This document shows, piece by piece, positions 10,391 to 22,300 of a stretch of 62,000 bases of DNA (positions within the stretch are counted from its first letter, which is position 1; the number at the start of each line of letters is the position of its first letter). Under the pieces are notes generated by a model. The model did not search any database, was not told where the DNA came from, and was given only the letters and a program-made list of their open reading frames with translations. This DNA is from Zygnema cylindricum. Lineage: Eukaryota; Streptophyta; Zygnematophyceae; Zygnematales; Zygnemataceae. The stretch spans positions 132,711-194,710 of the forward strand of contig JBBHKE010002568.1 of NCBI GenBank assembly GCA_037447655.1. Reading direction: 5' to 3'. The translations under genes were made by a program, and so were the position numbers.

Positions 10391-11650
10391 TATTAGGTTT
10401 TAATAGGCGAAAAGGTGTGGAAATTCTCAATGGTTTTACTCCCTGCTATATTCACACCTAACCATCACATGCATGTGTAAAACGTTGTAGCATAATCTTT
10501 TATAATTTGAGAGTTTTGATTGATTAACCATGCATTAAAGACATACTCTTTTATAATTTGAGATTTTTTATTGATTAACCATGCATTAAAGACAAAACAC
10601 TATGCTTGAGAAATAAGGTTTCATAGGGTTTTAGATAATTCTGATCATGTTCTTCTTTATCCTGATATACAATATGTTCAAAACATTACTTGCGAAAAGT
10701 GAAACCTTGTTCTCAAGCTACTTAGTAAGGGCGCTGCTGTTAAATAAGTAAAGCAAAACCAATATTCATTATTATGTAACTTACTAGAATAAAGACAGGA
10801 AAAAACACTTCACCTATAAGTTTTACCTACAAAATAGCAGCAAAATGTTTTATCTTCAAAGCCAAAATTGTTGTCAAAAACATTTTGGTTGTCCGTGCCT
10901 TCAATTTAGCTTCTCATGTTACGAAAACATCTTCCTAAACATCCACATGATATTTTGAGTACGATAAAAACACACTTTCTTCCCCATTTCCTAACAATAA
11001 TGTGAACGACCGATGCATATACACCTCGACACATTTTTTTTTCCCATATTGCTAAATAAAATAAACAGAATTTTGATTCTTTGGAAATCCTCGAACAACT
11101 TGATGATGACAAATTTGACAAATCGTTGAACTTTCATTAAAAAAAAAGTGTTGACTACAATTTTTTGCACAAAGAATGAAACAACCGGCTATTGGTCAAT
11201 TGTATGCCCGTGTTCTTCCTTGACCGATTATAAAGAGCTTTAGGGATCACAAATGTACCTTATTCTCCAACACAAATGTACCTATGTGGAATGTTTATTA
11301 CCTGTCCTTTTGCCCGACTATATTTGTATCCCTTTCCTTCTTTTTTCCCATCCGTGCCTTCTTTGACCAGAGTGGACTTTCCACTCCTCTTTTGATTCAA
11401 TCTTCCTCCTATTTTCCCACTGTATCATAACTTTGCAAAACTAAAAACCATTCTTAAACCATATTAACACCTGGAGTCAACCATATTCTATTCCGTGAAT
11501 GAATTTTCCTCATCTTATTTCACCTATATATACCTAAGAAATCGACACCTAAAATTACATCCATTGATGACTCCTCCATCAAAGCTCCTTTTCCTTTCCC
11601 TTTTTCTTTCCCTTTTCTGTTTCCTCGTTTTATACACTCCTCTCTCTTCC
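10391..11650. other. Intergenic, no gene recognised
   Basis: AT-rich. A direct duplication of about 50 bp with GATTGATTAACCATGCATTA lies at 10510-10595, and a smaller one with CAACACAAATGTACC near 11245-11285. The region 11580-11650 is CT-rich. No supported coding region or RNA gene. Confidence 0.6.
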
Positions 11651-11667
11651 TCCTTGTAACTTATAAC

Positions 11668-13022
11668 TTACACAGGCGAATTGAAAACTATATTATTTAG
11701 TGAGATGTTAAGATCCTCGGCATATATTCTCCGCACAACTTCCACTAATTTTGGTGAGTATAACTGTTGAAGAACGGTCGATGAGTTAGTCTTATGGGAT
11801 TGGTCACCACGAGGGAGTAGAGGGAGAGGTTTCTTGCCTGAGTCTGAGTTCTGAAGATTTTTCCTTAAAGCATCGATATCGTAGTTTAGTTTCTCCATAT
11901 GGCCCACAAAATTGTATCGTATAACATCGAGACTACAAAGTACCGACTGTAATTGAATATGTCGATCGATATCCAGATTAGGAATTTTCATCGCATCCTC
12001 TAAAAGTTCTAAAAAGTCTTCGAAATCGGTACGAGTCCGTTGATAAATTTTATCCGGTTTCAAACGGGACTTACTGAGACGATTGAAGAAAATGTTGTAG
12101 TAAAGTTGGTTTTTGTGTCTCCTTTGTCTTACAATTTTGTCGAAATAACAGGAGAGAGTCCGGCTCCACGGGTTTCTGACGAATACGAACCGATAAGAGC
12201 TCGGATTAGTTACAATTTTTATCGCTTCAGCCTCGGTGAAGTTGAATGCGAGAATCTTGATTCCGCTAAAGGCTGCATAAACAAGAAAGGAAAAAAAAAG
12301 AGAGAAGAAAAAAAAAAAACATCCCAAAGTAAAAAAAAAATAGGAAACAAAAACTGTTAGCTCACCATCGCTTAAACAGTTACTTCCAAATTAAACGGCA
12401 TCAGAAAAAACCAAATCAGAAAAAAGGATGAATCAGAGAAAGATCGCATCAGGAAAAAAACCAAACAGGAAAACACCCAATCAGAAAAAAACATTAGAAA
12501 AAAAAAAACGAATCAGAAAAAAAACTGAATCGGGAAAAACAGAATCAAAAATAACCAAATCAGAAAAAACAAAATCAGAATAACCAAATCAGGAATCTGG
12601 GAGAGGAAAAAGAGAAAAAAGAGAGAAAATAATAGTAAACAAACAAACAAAAAAAAAAAAAACACTAAAAGCAATTCCATAACTTTGAGCTGTTTTCCTC
12701 ACCTGGATCGTGAATCTTGTAGGATTCTAATGTAGAAAAATCTGCAAAAGAAAAAAAAAACACACCCAATCACCACCCCCGAAAGAAACGTCAGTTTTAA
12801 CACTAGTTCAGTCCATAAAAACTGTTTCAAAATGAAGACGAATCTGCTCACAAATTTAACAATTTTACAAAACAGTACAGATTTGATTTTTAATTTGAAA
12901 TTAGTTGTTTTATAAGACAAGAGTTTCTGAAAATAGTTATTTATAAAGTATTAAACCCACCAGGCAATCCTTCGAGTCGTCGCATCCAGAGACGAATTGC
13001 AGTACAAGCCACTTTGGGAATA
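11668..13022 (-). CDS. Carbohydrate sulfotransferase (HNK-1/chondroitin type), C-terminal exons
   Basis: Golgi-type enzyme that transfers sulfate from PAPS to glycans. Minus-strand exons: 13022-12961, 12741-12703, 12272-11668 (stop TAA at 11670-11668); phases agree throughout. The first exon carries the 5'-phosphosulfate loop IPKVACTAIR and the third the 3'-phosphate site FVFVRNPWSRTLSCYFDK, followed by HIQLQSVLCSL and NFVGHMEKL, all typical of Sulfotransfer_2 proteins. The Ile of IPKVACT is preceded by a split codon that needs an upstream exon ending in CG. That end exists at 13271 (CG before GTAAAC), whose frame gives HEIITRIPKVACT and runs back through the CT tract. The start is therefore unresolved: either a separate gene beginning near 13.3-13.6 kb, or the C-terminus of a fusion with the transferase at 13.75-15.39 kb. 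Confidence 0.88.
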
Positions 13023-13270
13023 CTACAATATAAAAGAGACCGTTTTTCTGAACCCCGACCTCTCCCCAAAAAAACAAACCAATCAGATTCGACCATCTAC
13101 AATTCGAATAATTTCAATTCATACAAAAAACAAAATTTCTACTTAATTTTATCAATGTGCATTTACGAACCACAACCTCCAACAAAAGTACCACTGAAAA
13201 AGTTTATTACATTAGGAAAAATTGATGAATTTCAAAGACAGAAAAATGGCTTGATTAAACAACCGTTTAC

Positions 13271-13586
13271 CGAGTGATAATCTCATGTACACGACAAACG
13301 CAAAACAAAACGATCGGCAGATGATTAGTAACGAATACAGGGGAGGAGAGGGAAAAAACAAGGGAGAGGGAGAGGGGAGGGGGAGGGAGAGGGAGAGGGA
13401 GAGGGAGAGGGGGAGGGAGAGGGAGAGGGAGAGGGAGAGGGAGAGGGAGAGGGAGAGGGAGAGGGAGAGGGAGAGGGAGAGAGAGAGGGGGAAGGAGAGG
13501 GAGAGGAGAGGGAGAGGAGAGGAAGGGGGAGAGGAGCAACAGCGGGAGACGGGAGGGAGAGGGAGAGGGCAAGGGAGAAGAGAGAA
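13271..13586 (-). other. Candidate linker exon made of CT repeat (Leu-Pro-Ser rich)
   Basis: Between an acceptor TACTAG (ending 13587, minus strand) and a donor CG/GTAAAC lies a 316-base segment open in the frame that joins both neighbours. It enters with one base carried from the exon ending 13751 and leaves with two bases completed by the exon starting 13022. It would encode about 80 residues of Leu/Pro/Ser repeat, then a hydrophobic stretch and HEIITR. Alternatively, the repeat is intronic and only the last 50-60 bases (13271-13330) are coding; no AG acceptor exists in that part except a poor one at ATGAG. Transcript data would decide. Confidence 0.4.
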
Positions 13587-13751
13587 CTAGTACAAAAGTG
13601 AGTGCGAGAGAGAGAGCGAGAGTGTGCGTGTGCATGTGCGTGTGTGTTTGTGTGTGAGAGAGAGAGGGAGAGAGAGCGAGAGAAAATGCAAGTACCAGAG
13701 AAAGAGCGAGTGCGCGAGAGAGGGAGAGAGAGCACGATTATCGTACTCACC
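13345..13751 (-). repeat. GA/CT microsatellite with CA/GT segment
   Basis: About 240 bases of GAGAGGGAGAGGGA on the + strand (13345-13586), then GT-rich (13620-13655) and more GA. In the sense of the minus-strand genes it is pyrimidine-rich, like the tracts in Lon and TIC introns. Confidence 0.85.
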
Positions 13752-15389
13752 ATTCACGTAAGTCCACCTAGCCCACTCCTGGCTGATAATCATCGGCAGC
13801 GGCGGCCTATCTTCAAGCGCCATCTGGCGCTGAAACTTGCTCCGATATCTCGCCCCCGCCTGTGCCATAACATAGTCGGCGGCGCCGGAACGTTTCAAAA
13901 AAAGGAGAGTCCTCGAGGAACTAAGGGCAATAAGTTCTGCCAGCTGTCGCCTCGTGCACGCGACAAGTGCGTGTCGCTGTTGACCAGTGGTCAAGACTTG
14001 CGTTGGGGAAGCGAATCCCTCCAACAAATGGGAACACAGGAACTGCACCGGCCCCTCGACAGGAGCGAAAATTGTTACCGACATTCGAGAGTCGCTCATT
14101 ATAAAGAAAAAGAGGACGAACATAGAGAAAATAAGAGAGAATTTTTTTTCTAACAGTCTTCCAATTGCAGACAAGATTTTGACAGACCATCACCGTGACG
14201 ATGACGATAACAATGACAACAACAGCGATGACATGACATGACGACAATGTGCTGTCAGAAAAGTAAGCGTTGGTTTTTTCTTTTTTACCCTTAACTGAGG
14301 ATCGGAAAAACGGAGGGTCCGCAAAACTCTAGCTTCGTGTACGGCCCCCACGACCTCCCGAACCACTTCCTCGCCTCCTCCTCCAATGAAAAACTGCACT
14401 TTTGGATCCCCGAGGACTTCCATGACCATGGCTCGAACCATATTCTCGCCAGCTGTCGCATTTCTCGTCGCATCTGATGCCTCCGAAGTAGCCAACCAAT
14501 CAGTCGAGACTGACGGCATCTTTTTTACCATATATTGTGTGGATCGTGAGGAAGAAAATAGAGGGAGAGGTTGGGCGTACGTTTTTCTCGTTTGCAGGTA
14601 AACTCCCACAGTGCTGGCTAGGTCTGACGGCCTGACACGTGGCAGGAGCGCCATGACTCTGGCTGAGGGCTTGAGCTGAGAAAAACAGACATTGATATTT
14701 CTCCGAGCTATGGAGGAAGTAACAGGAGACAGTAACTGACAAATAGAGACAGTTTCATGAACATAGAAAGAAGACGGAAAACTCATGGCTTTGACTAACT
14801 GACGCATAGATTCCGTGGTGTCCCAAACATTGTCAGACACGTCACTACATGCTCCAACCATTCCGTTATTCGGTAAACCGTTCCCCTCTACAGCTTCAGT
14901 CCAGAGTTTCCAGGAAGGTCCGACAAATCGTCTTCGTTTCATGTCGAGAGTGACATTAAAATCCAGTTCCTTGCTATCAAAAAGCTCGTCAAATCTAGTA
15001 GCAGGAAGCCACGTGTCTGACCGCCATATGATGCGTAGACTTAGTCCTGCGCGACGTGACAGCGTTTTGGCCGTACAGATGTCCTGAATGCGGCTGCCGA
15101 GATCGCCTTTGCTTACAAGAATTGCGACCGTTGGATCCACTTGCTTCAAGAAGATGCTATTTGCACACGTGGCATAAATTGCTGCCAGCATCATCCACAC
15201 GTGAGGCAGATGCTCCCAGCTGAAAGACACTGCCATAGCCATGGAGGAGACGACTACAGTGCAGTCAGTAATGAAGAGAGACTGTTGTGGAGAGGAAGCT
15301 TTCCATTCAGTATATACAAAAGGCGCTACTTTTTGACTCCAAAAAAGACAAAAAATCTGGAGGAACATCAAAGAAAAATGCGACGTCAC
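13751..15389 (-). CDS. Fucosyltransferase-like glycosyltransferase, divergent
   Basis: Exon A 15389-14289 (donor AGG/GTAAAA) and exon B about 14094-13751 (donor G/GTGAGTA); the 5' edge of exon B is uncertain because the best acceptor (ATGAG at 14095) does not match exon A's phase. Exon A contains [11 protein letters not shown] followed by [19 protein letters not shown] and RFDELFD, the layout of the donor-sugar fold start in NodZ/O-fucosyltransferase-like proteins (usual pattern G-G-L-G-N-R-L-R, then V-x-W, then R-F-x-D-L-F). [11 protein letters not shown] sits where the family has I-G-V-H-I-R, so the key Arg may be displaced. Exon B has [15 protein letters not shown], matching the late surveillance segment of these enzymes. 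A hydrophobic stretch ([16 protein letters not shown]) near residue 65 could be a membrane anchor. Family assignment is tentative. Confidence 0.55.
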
Positions 15390-15521
15390 TCAACCCAAGG
15401 ACGGCTAGATTTGCCTCAAAAGTCGTTAAAGACTGCTGTACTTATTTCCGTATTCCGTTCCCAGGACGTACCTCCAACCAGCTGCTTCTAGTTCAAGATT
15501 ACTAAGGTGCCATAAACTGTA

Positions 15522-15729
15522 CACCGTGAATCGCTATTAGCGTTTAGAAATAAATAGCGTTATGAAACAAATAGCGTTATTAACGCTATTTGGGAATTTG
15601 GGGGTTTTGAAGGAAATCATCTATTCTAATTTGTTTTTTAAAGGGTTTTTATATATTCTATTTGAGAATTTGGGTAAAAAAACGGGGTACCGCAATTAGA
15701 CTCATTGACTCTAATAGCGATTCACGGTG
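15522..15729. mobile_element. MITE family A, copy 1 (subtype 2), TA-flanked
   Basis: 208 bp bounded by CACCGTGAATCGCTATTAGC and its reverse complement, with TA on both sides (15520-15521, 15730-15731). Its interior matches the copy at 55102. No coding capacity. TA duplication suggests a Tc1/mariner-like (Stowaway-type) element. Confidence 0.88.
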
Positions 15730-15812
15730 TACTGTTCCATACAAACGACAGTACAGTACTGTACTGTACACCGCCATAAACCTTTTTCGGGCAGTCAAAG
15801 TACAGTACAGTA

Positions 15813-16352
15813 CACCGCAATCGCTATTAGAGTAAATAACGCTAATTCAGAGCCCTTTTTTCAAAAAAAAAACAATCCATAATTCTATCTTTTCCATTAT
15901 TCTAATTAGGGTTTTTTTTCAATTAGCGTTAATAAGGAAAGTACACTGCGATGGAAATAGTGTGACGTACGGACAGGGAATCTCCGTATGAAATGGTACT
16001 TTTTGAATTACAAAGGCATAAGAAGACACTTAACATTATTGCGCACACATGTGAATTTGCACTGGAAGAAAGAGACGCAAACTTGTCGAAAACAATCACG
16101 TTCTCATATGTTCGTCCGTCGACCGTGTGAACAGCGCGAGGGCATACGAATTCTCAGATTTTGTACAGTTACATATATTACTGTAGACATCGAAAGGGCG
16201 GGTATTTATTATTCAGGACAACCCAAATTACAGTTAGGGATTAATTAGTATATATATTTTTTTTCAAAAAAAAAAAAAATCCCGATTAGTGTTAATAACA
16301 CTAATTTTTTTATACGCTATTTATTCCTTTACTCTAATAGCGATTGACGGTG
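15813..16352. mobile_element. MITE family A, copy 2 (subtype 3, 540 bp)
   Basis: Ends CACCGCAATCGCTATTAGAG and CTCTAATAGCGATTGACGGTG, TA on both sides within ACAG-TA and TA-CTGT. The interior shares segments with the neighbour at 16827 (CGACCGTGTGAA, CAGATTTTGTAC). Confidence 0.8.
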
Positions 16353-16543
16353 TACTGTACTTTCTCTCATCGGAGTTTTTCCGATTATTCATCGTACATC
16401 ATGATCGAAGAGTGAGACCGTTACAGTACAGTACTGAACCTTTCGATTACTTGCGTCAGAAAAAAGATCCGACGGCCGATCACAAAGTTGCTCCTTTAAC
16501 TGCCCGAAAATGTTGAACTCTAGTACTTTACCGTACTGAATCT

Positions 16544-16770
16544 TGCAACTTTTTGGCCTCCCGGGGTGCCGAAGGCGTCCACGTCGCGCCGTATTATCCG
16601 CGCGACCGCTCGTTTAGGGTTTTTTTTTCGGTTTTTTTTTTTTTTATTAAAAAACCAGCCCTAAACCCAAAACCCTATTTCTCGTACCCAATCCCAAGAG
16701 GTGCCGGATGTCGGCGCGAGGTGCCGAAATGTCGGCGCGAGGTGCCGCGAGGTGCCGAAGGTCCCACACT
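16544..16770. repeat. GGTGCCG short tandem units and a GTTTAGGG hairpin
   Basis: Units of about 24 bp containing GCGAGGTGCCGAAATGTCGG repeat around 16697-16760. Just upstream GTTTAGGG (about 16612) and CCCTAAAC (about 16661) form an inverted repeat around a T-run/A-run. No gene assigned. Confidence 0.5.
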
Positions 16771-16826
16771 TGTATGGGCGGTTGTTCGATACCCATACAC
16801 CGCGTACTGTACAGTACTGTACAGTA

Positions 16827-17373
16827 CACCGCCAATCGTTATTAGCGTTGTGTACGCTAATTCCGTCCCGCTTTTTTTTTTATTATTCTCCATTAGTGTA
16901 GTTCATTCTATTTTTTTCTTTATTCTATTTGGGGTTATTTTCAGTAAGTTGTCTCTTAGATAGAGTGGTGTACGGTCAGTATCACACCGTACATAAATGT
17001 ACCTTTTTAAGTTAAAAAGTACAATAAATTAGTTTTAGTAACCGCGGACGCATGAGAATGTGCGTTCTAAAAAGGAAATAAAACCAGGTCGTAAAAAATC
17101 CCGCTCGCACATATTCATCCGACAGCCGCGTTTCGACCGTGTGAATGTACGATTTGTGTACGATTTGTCAGATTTTGTACGGAGACCTATATTAGTGTAA
17201 GCATATTTGCGACCGACATTTTTTTTTTCAAAGATCCAAATTAGTGAATTACCATAACCAAACAATTAGAATGTATGATTTTTTCCAAAATTTTCAAATT
17301 CTTAAATAGCGTACACCACGGTAATAATTTTTATACGCTAAAAAAACTTACACGCTAATAACGATTGGCGGTG
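16827..17373. mobile_element. MITE family A, copy 3 (subtype 3, 547 bp)
   Basis: Ends CACCGCCAATCGTTATTAGC and GCTAATAACGATTGGCGGTG, flanked by ACAG-TA and TA-CTGT. Non-coding interior related to copy 2. Confidence 0.82.
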
Positions 17374-17463
17374 TACTGTATCTTCAAGGCACATTGGAGA
17401 ATATCGGAATATATCGTATCCTCACAGCATATCGACAGTGAGACGACGCGTTCTGCAAAGGTA

Positions 17464-17685
17464 CACCGTGAATCGCTACTGTACTAGTATTAATGTTTTT
17501 TTCGCCACTTAAAAAATCTTTTCTCCGTACACACTTGTCGGATTGTGGATCTGAGGGTTGCGATTGAAAGGCAAGGTTCTCAGCTTCCGATTGGCGGTCT
17601 CAAATTGAAAATTAAATAAGTGTGTACGTAAAAAAGATGTTTCGAGCAACGAAAAAATTATTAACCCTAATAGCGATACACGGTG
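17464..17685. mobile_element. MITE family A, copy 4 (subtype 1, long hairpin)
   Basis: 222 bp, 5' end CACCGTGAATCGCTACTGTA and 3' end CTAATAGCGATACACGGTG; TA on the left, AC on the right. Subterminal arms around TCTTTTCTCCGTACACACTT pair with the opposite side, so most of the element folds into one hairpin. Same subtype as 36438 and 38962. Confidence 0.82.
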
Positions 17686-19352
17686 ACTGTACCGTACATT
17701 ACAGTATGTACTGTACCGTACATGGATGAAGGGATACTTCGGAATAGAATAGTGTGCGATACGCGTCCCTTACGTTTTGAAAATTTGAGACTCGAGTTGT
17801 TTTTTTTTTGTTGTTTCTTTTTTCATTATTTATTATTGGCTTATCTTCTTTGTGTCGGTCATACGAGTTGGTCCTCTCATCTCTCGTCCATGCGCACTCC
17901 ACGTCATTAACTGTCCCTCATCTTACTTTTTCCGGGACGTACGGAAGGCGTCTACGCGGCGCTTCTCATCCAGGAGCCTCAGGGGACATTTCACTCGTGT
18001 GAACAGGACTTTTACTTTTCTACGCTCATTGGTGCTTTCTGCCAGTCAAACCAAATCGGAACATTTTTGTTTGCCCGTGAAAGTTTTCTGACCAGCTGGC
18101 GCTTTGCCATTCTCCCTCCAAGAGTGCAGATACGCATCGAATCCAAACAGGAAGGCCTGTCCAAATGTGCGCTCCAGATTGGTCGGCTTTGTTTCGGAAA
18201 CAAAGTTCCGAACGGAGTCTAAAGAGGAGGGCGACAGAAAAGATCCTTCTCGGGGGTGACAAGCCTATATATTTGTTCGTTTTCGACCAAGCAGACTGGT
18301 AATAAGGGGGAAAAGTTCCGGCCCATGTTAGCGGGACCAAGCACAGTGCTGAATTCGCTTGATTTCATCGGCCTATGTGGGAGAAAGCGCGCTCCTTAGC
18401 CCAAGGTCTTTTTATCGGTCCGTATACGTCTATTGTCAATTTCGCGCCATCGTTTGAATAAGTATTTACAGCATATGTGTCGCTCGTCAATTCGTCCATC
18501 TTAAAGGTTCGTTTTTTTCTGTACCGGAAAAATGCGGTTAACTAAAATACAAAATAGAGGTACAAATGGGAAAACAATCTACTGAACAGATTGTAAATGA
18601 AACCAACGGATGGCACCGCTGGCGGTCGTAAGGTCTGGATGAAAAGTTCGGGCGTCAAACCTGTCCGGACTGTCCGGAAGGCGTGAGAGCAAGGCGTCCA
18701 TCTACCCAATCACCACCTTTCTTTTCATGGAGCCGCAAGCTACTTGCCACGTGTTTTCTGCAGCAAGATATCTCGCATTCTTGTTTCCAGACTGCAACTA
18801 AGACCGTCGATCTACATCTCAGCATGATATCCAACGGACTGCTGCTTCCACCTCCGGATCTAGCCGGGCTTTGGCTGACTCATCGGCCCGCGGTGCCGAA
18901 TTTGTGAAAAATACGAGACCGACTGGCAACGACCTGTAAAAGCGTACTGTACTTTCCCTTCCGTACCATAACCTACGCCAAAATACCTTCCCCTCAGCAC
19001 CTGCTAATCCGCGCGTCACAATTCGATGCTCTTCCTGAAGATTTGGGCGCCTCTCATTGGTTCGAAGCCCTCAGCCAATGAGCATCCCCGTCGCCAGGCC
19101 CTTAGTAGTCCACCTCATCAATGTGCCCTCCTCTCCTCCTGCACCTGTTGCTGGACGCCTCTACTATCCACCAAGTTTCTTCTGCCGCTTCTTGCCTTTC
19201 TTTCTCTTCTTGTTGCCATGTTGAGCAAGAGAGATACCGGGCTGAGCTACTCCCTCAGCCATTCCTCTCGAAATTACAGATGTTTGGAATCTCTCCCCTT
19301 GCCTGGTCCTTTTTAGCTTTTACTTTTTATAGTTAGAAGGCTCCGGGCAGTC
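17686..19352. other. Upstream region of TIC, no gene recognised
   Basis: No supported coding region. Short open frames at 18.0-18.3 and 18.7-19.3 kb have no known motif. This stretch presumably includes the TIC promoter and 5' leader. Confidence 0.5.
19053..19082. promoter_or_regulatory. Inverted CCAAT-box pair, 270-300 bp upstream of the TIC start
   Basis: Perfect 8-base arms CTCATTGG (19053-19060) and CCAATGAG (19075-19082) around a 14-base loop. Each arm holds a CCAAT pentamer, so this may be a paired NF-Y site or a leader hairpin. Function is inferred from position only. Confidence 0.35.
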
Positions 19353-22300
19353 ATGGAAAGAGGCCGAGAAGCTCGCCGTGGCGGTATTGGAGGCCTCGTA
19401 GCCGCCCCTCGCCGACCTCGGACGGTCGGCGTAAAGGACACTTCTCATGCAGGTATTAATGTTGAAGATATTCTGTTACAGTTACGATTACAGTTACAGT
19501 TACGGTTACAGTTACGGTTACAGTTACAGTGACATATAGGCCGTCCATGGATCCGAGCAGTTCCTAGCAGTCTTATGAAAGCCTCTCTTTATCAAGTTGT
19601 GATTTAGGAGGGTATGTGAGAGTAATCAGAAGAGAGATTACCAGTTAAGCTCTTAATCTTTACTTGCCAGTTGGTGAAGTCGGCGGTCCATTATGAACTC
19701 CGGTAAAAAAATGCAAGTCAGCAAAATCTTAGGGCATGGATGTGGTGGAGAAAACTCTGTCAGTTAGGCCTATGTCTTTGTCTTTCTCGGATGTGCTTCT
19801 TATTACTCCTTCCAGTTTCATCAATCATGGAATCTTTTCTGACTAAAGGAAGATTCATATGGTCATATGAAGATTCGTATGAAGATCAATAAACCATCAA
19901 TTTGGAATTGGAGAGAGTGCCTCTGAAGAATTTGTCTTTTTTTTTGCAGTCGGGGAGGATGAGGATTCTTTGGAAGAAGTACACAATTTTAGGTATCGTG
20001 ATCGATTGAAAAAGGACGGTGCGTCCGTCCTCGGAGGAAGCAATAATACCAGTGGACTCTTGCCGAGTGGGCCTCGAAATAAAAGGAAGAGACAGGGACC
20101 AATGGAGGGCCTTGTACGGCCAGCCAATGGGGATGACATGGACGACGATGATGACGTGGCAGAGTCAGCCCGTTCAGAAGAAGATGATTCCCCTTCCTTA
20201 GGGAGAAGGCCGGGGAAACCGCGGTTTTCAACGCCAAAGGTAAAATGTTCGAAGGTTGGGAAGGGAAGGGCAGAGGCTTGGAGGAACCTCTTCGCCTGTC
20301 CCTTTTTTTCCCTCCCCTTCCCAGTCTCTCCCCCTATTCCCGTCCACTATTCTTCACCCTCTCCTTCTCCCTGTCGCCCTCCCTCTCCCCTTCCCCTCGC
20401 CCTCTTCCCCCCCTCCCCCCTCCCTCTCTTTTCTCCTTCCCCTCCCTGTCCTGGTCACTGCTGCTCACCTCCATCCTCTTCACCATACCTGTCCTCCCCC
20501 CCTCTTGCTTACGTTCCCTAAACCTGAGTCTTTTTGGCAAGACTATGGGGGGCCCTGGATTTTCTGTTTTGCTGACGCTCCCATTTTTCGTCTTTCAGGG
20601 CGAAGAATGCGTGAGATCCTCGCTCCCTGCTGTTCCCAGGAAGGCGAGAACTGGTACGGACTCTTTAACTCTGGGATTAATTTTTTAGTCAGCTGTCTTC
20701 TCCTTCGTGAAGAAAAGTGGCAATTTTTTCTGGAAGATGTGGTCTAGTAGAACTCTCTTCGATTATTTGTCGATTAATCAGTGAAGGCGGCGAAGTTTCT
20801 GCTCACAACAACAAATCCTGTAGTGTTCCTGGGGACAAGCACAAATTCTTTCTGTGTTATTAGTCAATGATTGTTACTTTGCTTGATTCCCTGTTCTCAG
20901 CAACTTGTTTCGCTTAAACATTGGTCCGAGATGTTGCAAAGGTCTTATGACAGCTGTGGGGCGGGGTTATTTATTGTTCCAACAGCGGTCAAACGACCTC
21001 TGGATAATGCGTCCTCTCCGTCGTCTGATACAATGGCTAAGCTGGAGGTTAAAACCGAAGTTCGTTCCATTAGTACTGTTATCTTCACAAACACTGCGAA
21101 ATCTCCATCGCGTTCGTCAGCAGTTCCTGCTTCACCAAGTGGTCAAAATGCTGTTGGTGGAAACGGAAATGGGAACGGAAATGGGAATGGGAATGGGAAT
21201 GGGAATGGAAATGAAAATGGTACTCTTCAATCGGCTACGTCACCCATTCCAGGAGCCAAGCCGCCTAGAAAACTGGTGGGTGTAAAGAGGCTGTAAGGCA
21301 GCTGCTTCTTGTATTCTTCTTGTGTTGTTTTATTTGCATTAACTTTCTGGCCCAATTGTGACTAAGCCATTATGGGATGTGCCTCCTATTTGAGGATGGC
21401 AGAAATCAAACCCAGTCCGACCACGGCCACCGAAACCACCAAAAGTGAGTTGTTATTCAATCAGGATAGCGACTGTTGTAAGGGAATTGAAAAAGTTACA
21501 AACAGCTGTTCCGAATGGGGTATTATAAAGATTTGATGAAGGCGAAATCTTTTATTGATAATGGATAGAAATGCAAGATTGTCATTATAGTATGCATATT
21601 TTCCTAGTGTTGTCTTAGGGTGATATAGTGCAAAGGGATAGAATTGAAGTACCAACATATGGCACAAGAACTGGTCTGATTTGGAAATTAAAATGTCACT
21701 TTGATGACCAAGTGTCATCCACCTGACTGGATCAGGGACAGAACCAGACCCATATCCAGACTGGAAATGTGGACATCAGGGATTTACTTTTTATCTCATT
21801 CGCTGTAGTAAGGAGATGCACCTGTGTAACTTTGAAGGGCTACTTTTTCTCACAGTTATTTACTTGGTGCCTCATTCCGAAAATTCTTCGATTGTTTTTC
21901 TGCAAATCTGATTAGTACTTTGTCCAATCAGTAGGCTCCCTAGTTTCAGCACTCTTAACTGATAAAGTGCTCTTCTCTTGCTGGACTTGCAGCAGCCTTC
22001 TCTTTCCTCGCAGATTTCTGATCAGGAAGTGGAGGTGGCGGCTGCATTGTTTGATCTTGCAAACCTGTTTGCCTCTCCCTCTCTGCCACCTGCTTCACTG
22101 TCAGAGGAGAAGGAGAAGGGTGGGCCTCGGGATAGTAGAATTGAATCTAAGCAGGAGTCCAAGCATGAGCCTAAGGTTGAAATAAAAGCAGAAGTGAGAG
22201 TGGATACTCTGCCGTCTATTTCGCCTCCTGGTTCTCAATCTGGAGGAGGGGGAACGACAACATCTGCAGGTATGTACATAGATTTTGGAAAGCTTGGGAA

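Noticed and set aside
16600-16680. Telomere-like TTTAGGG and CCCTAAA strings
   Set aside because: Only single copies in an inverted pair, not a tandem array, so not an interstitial telomere.
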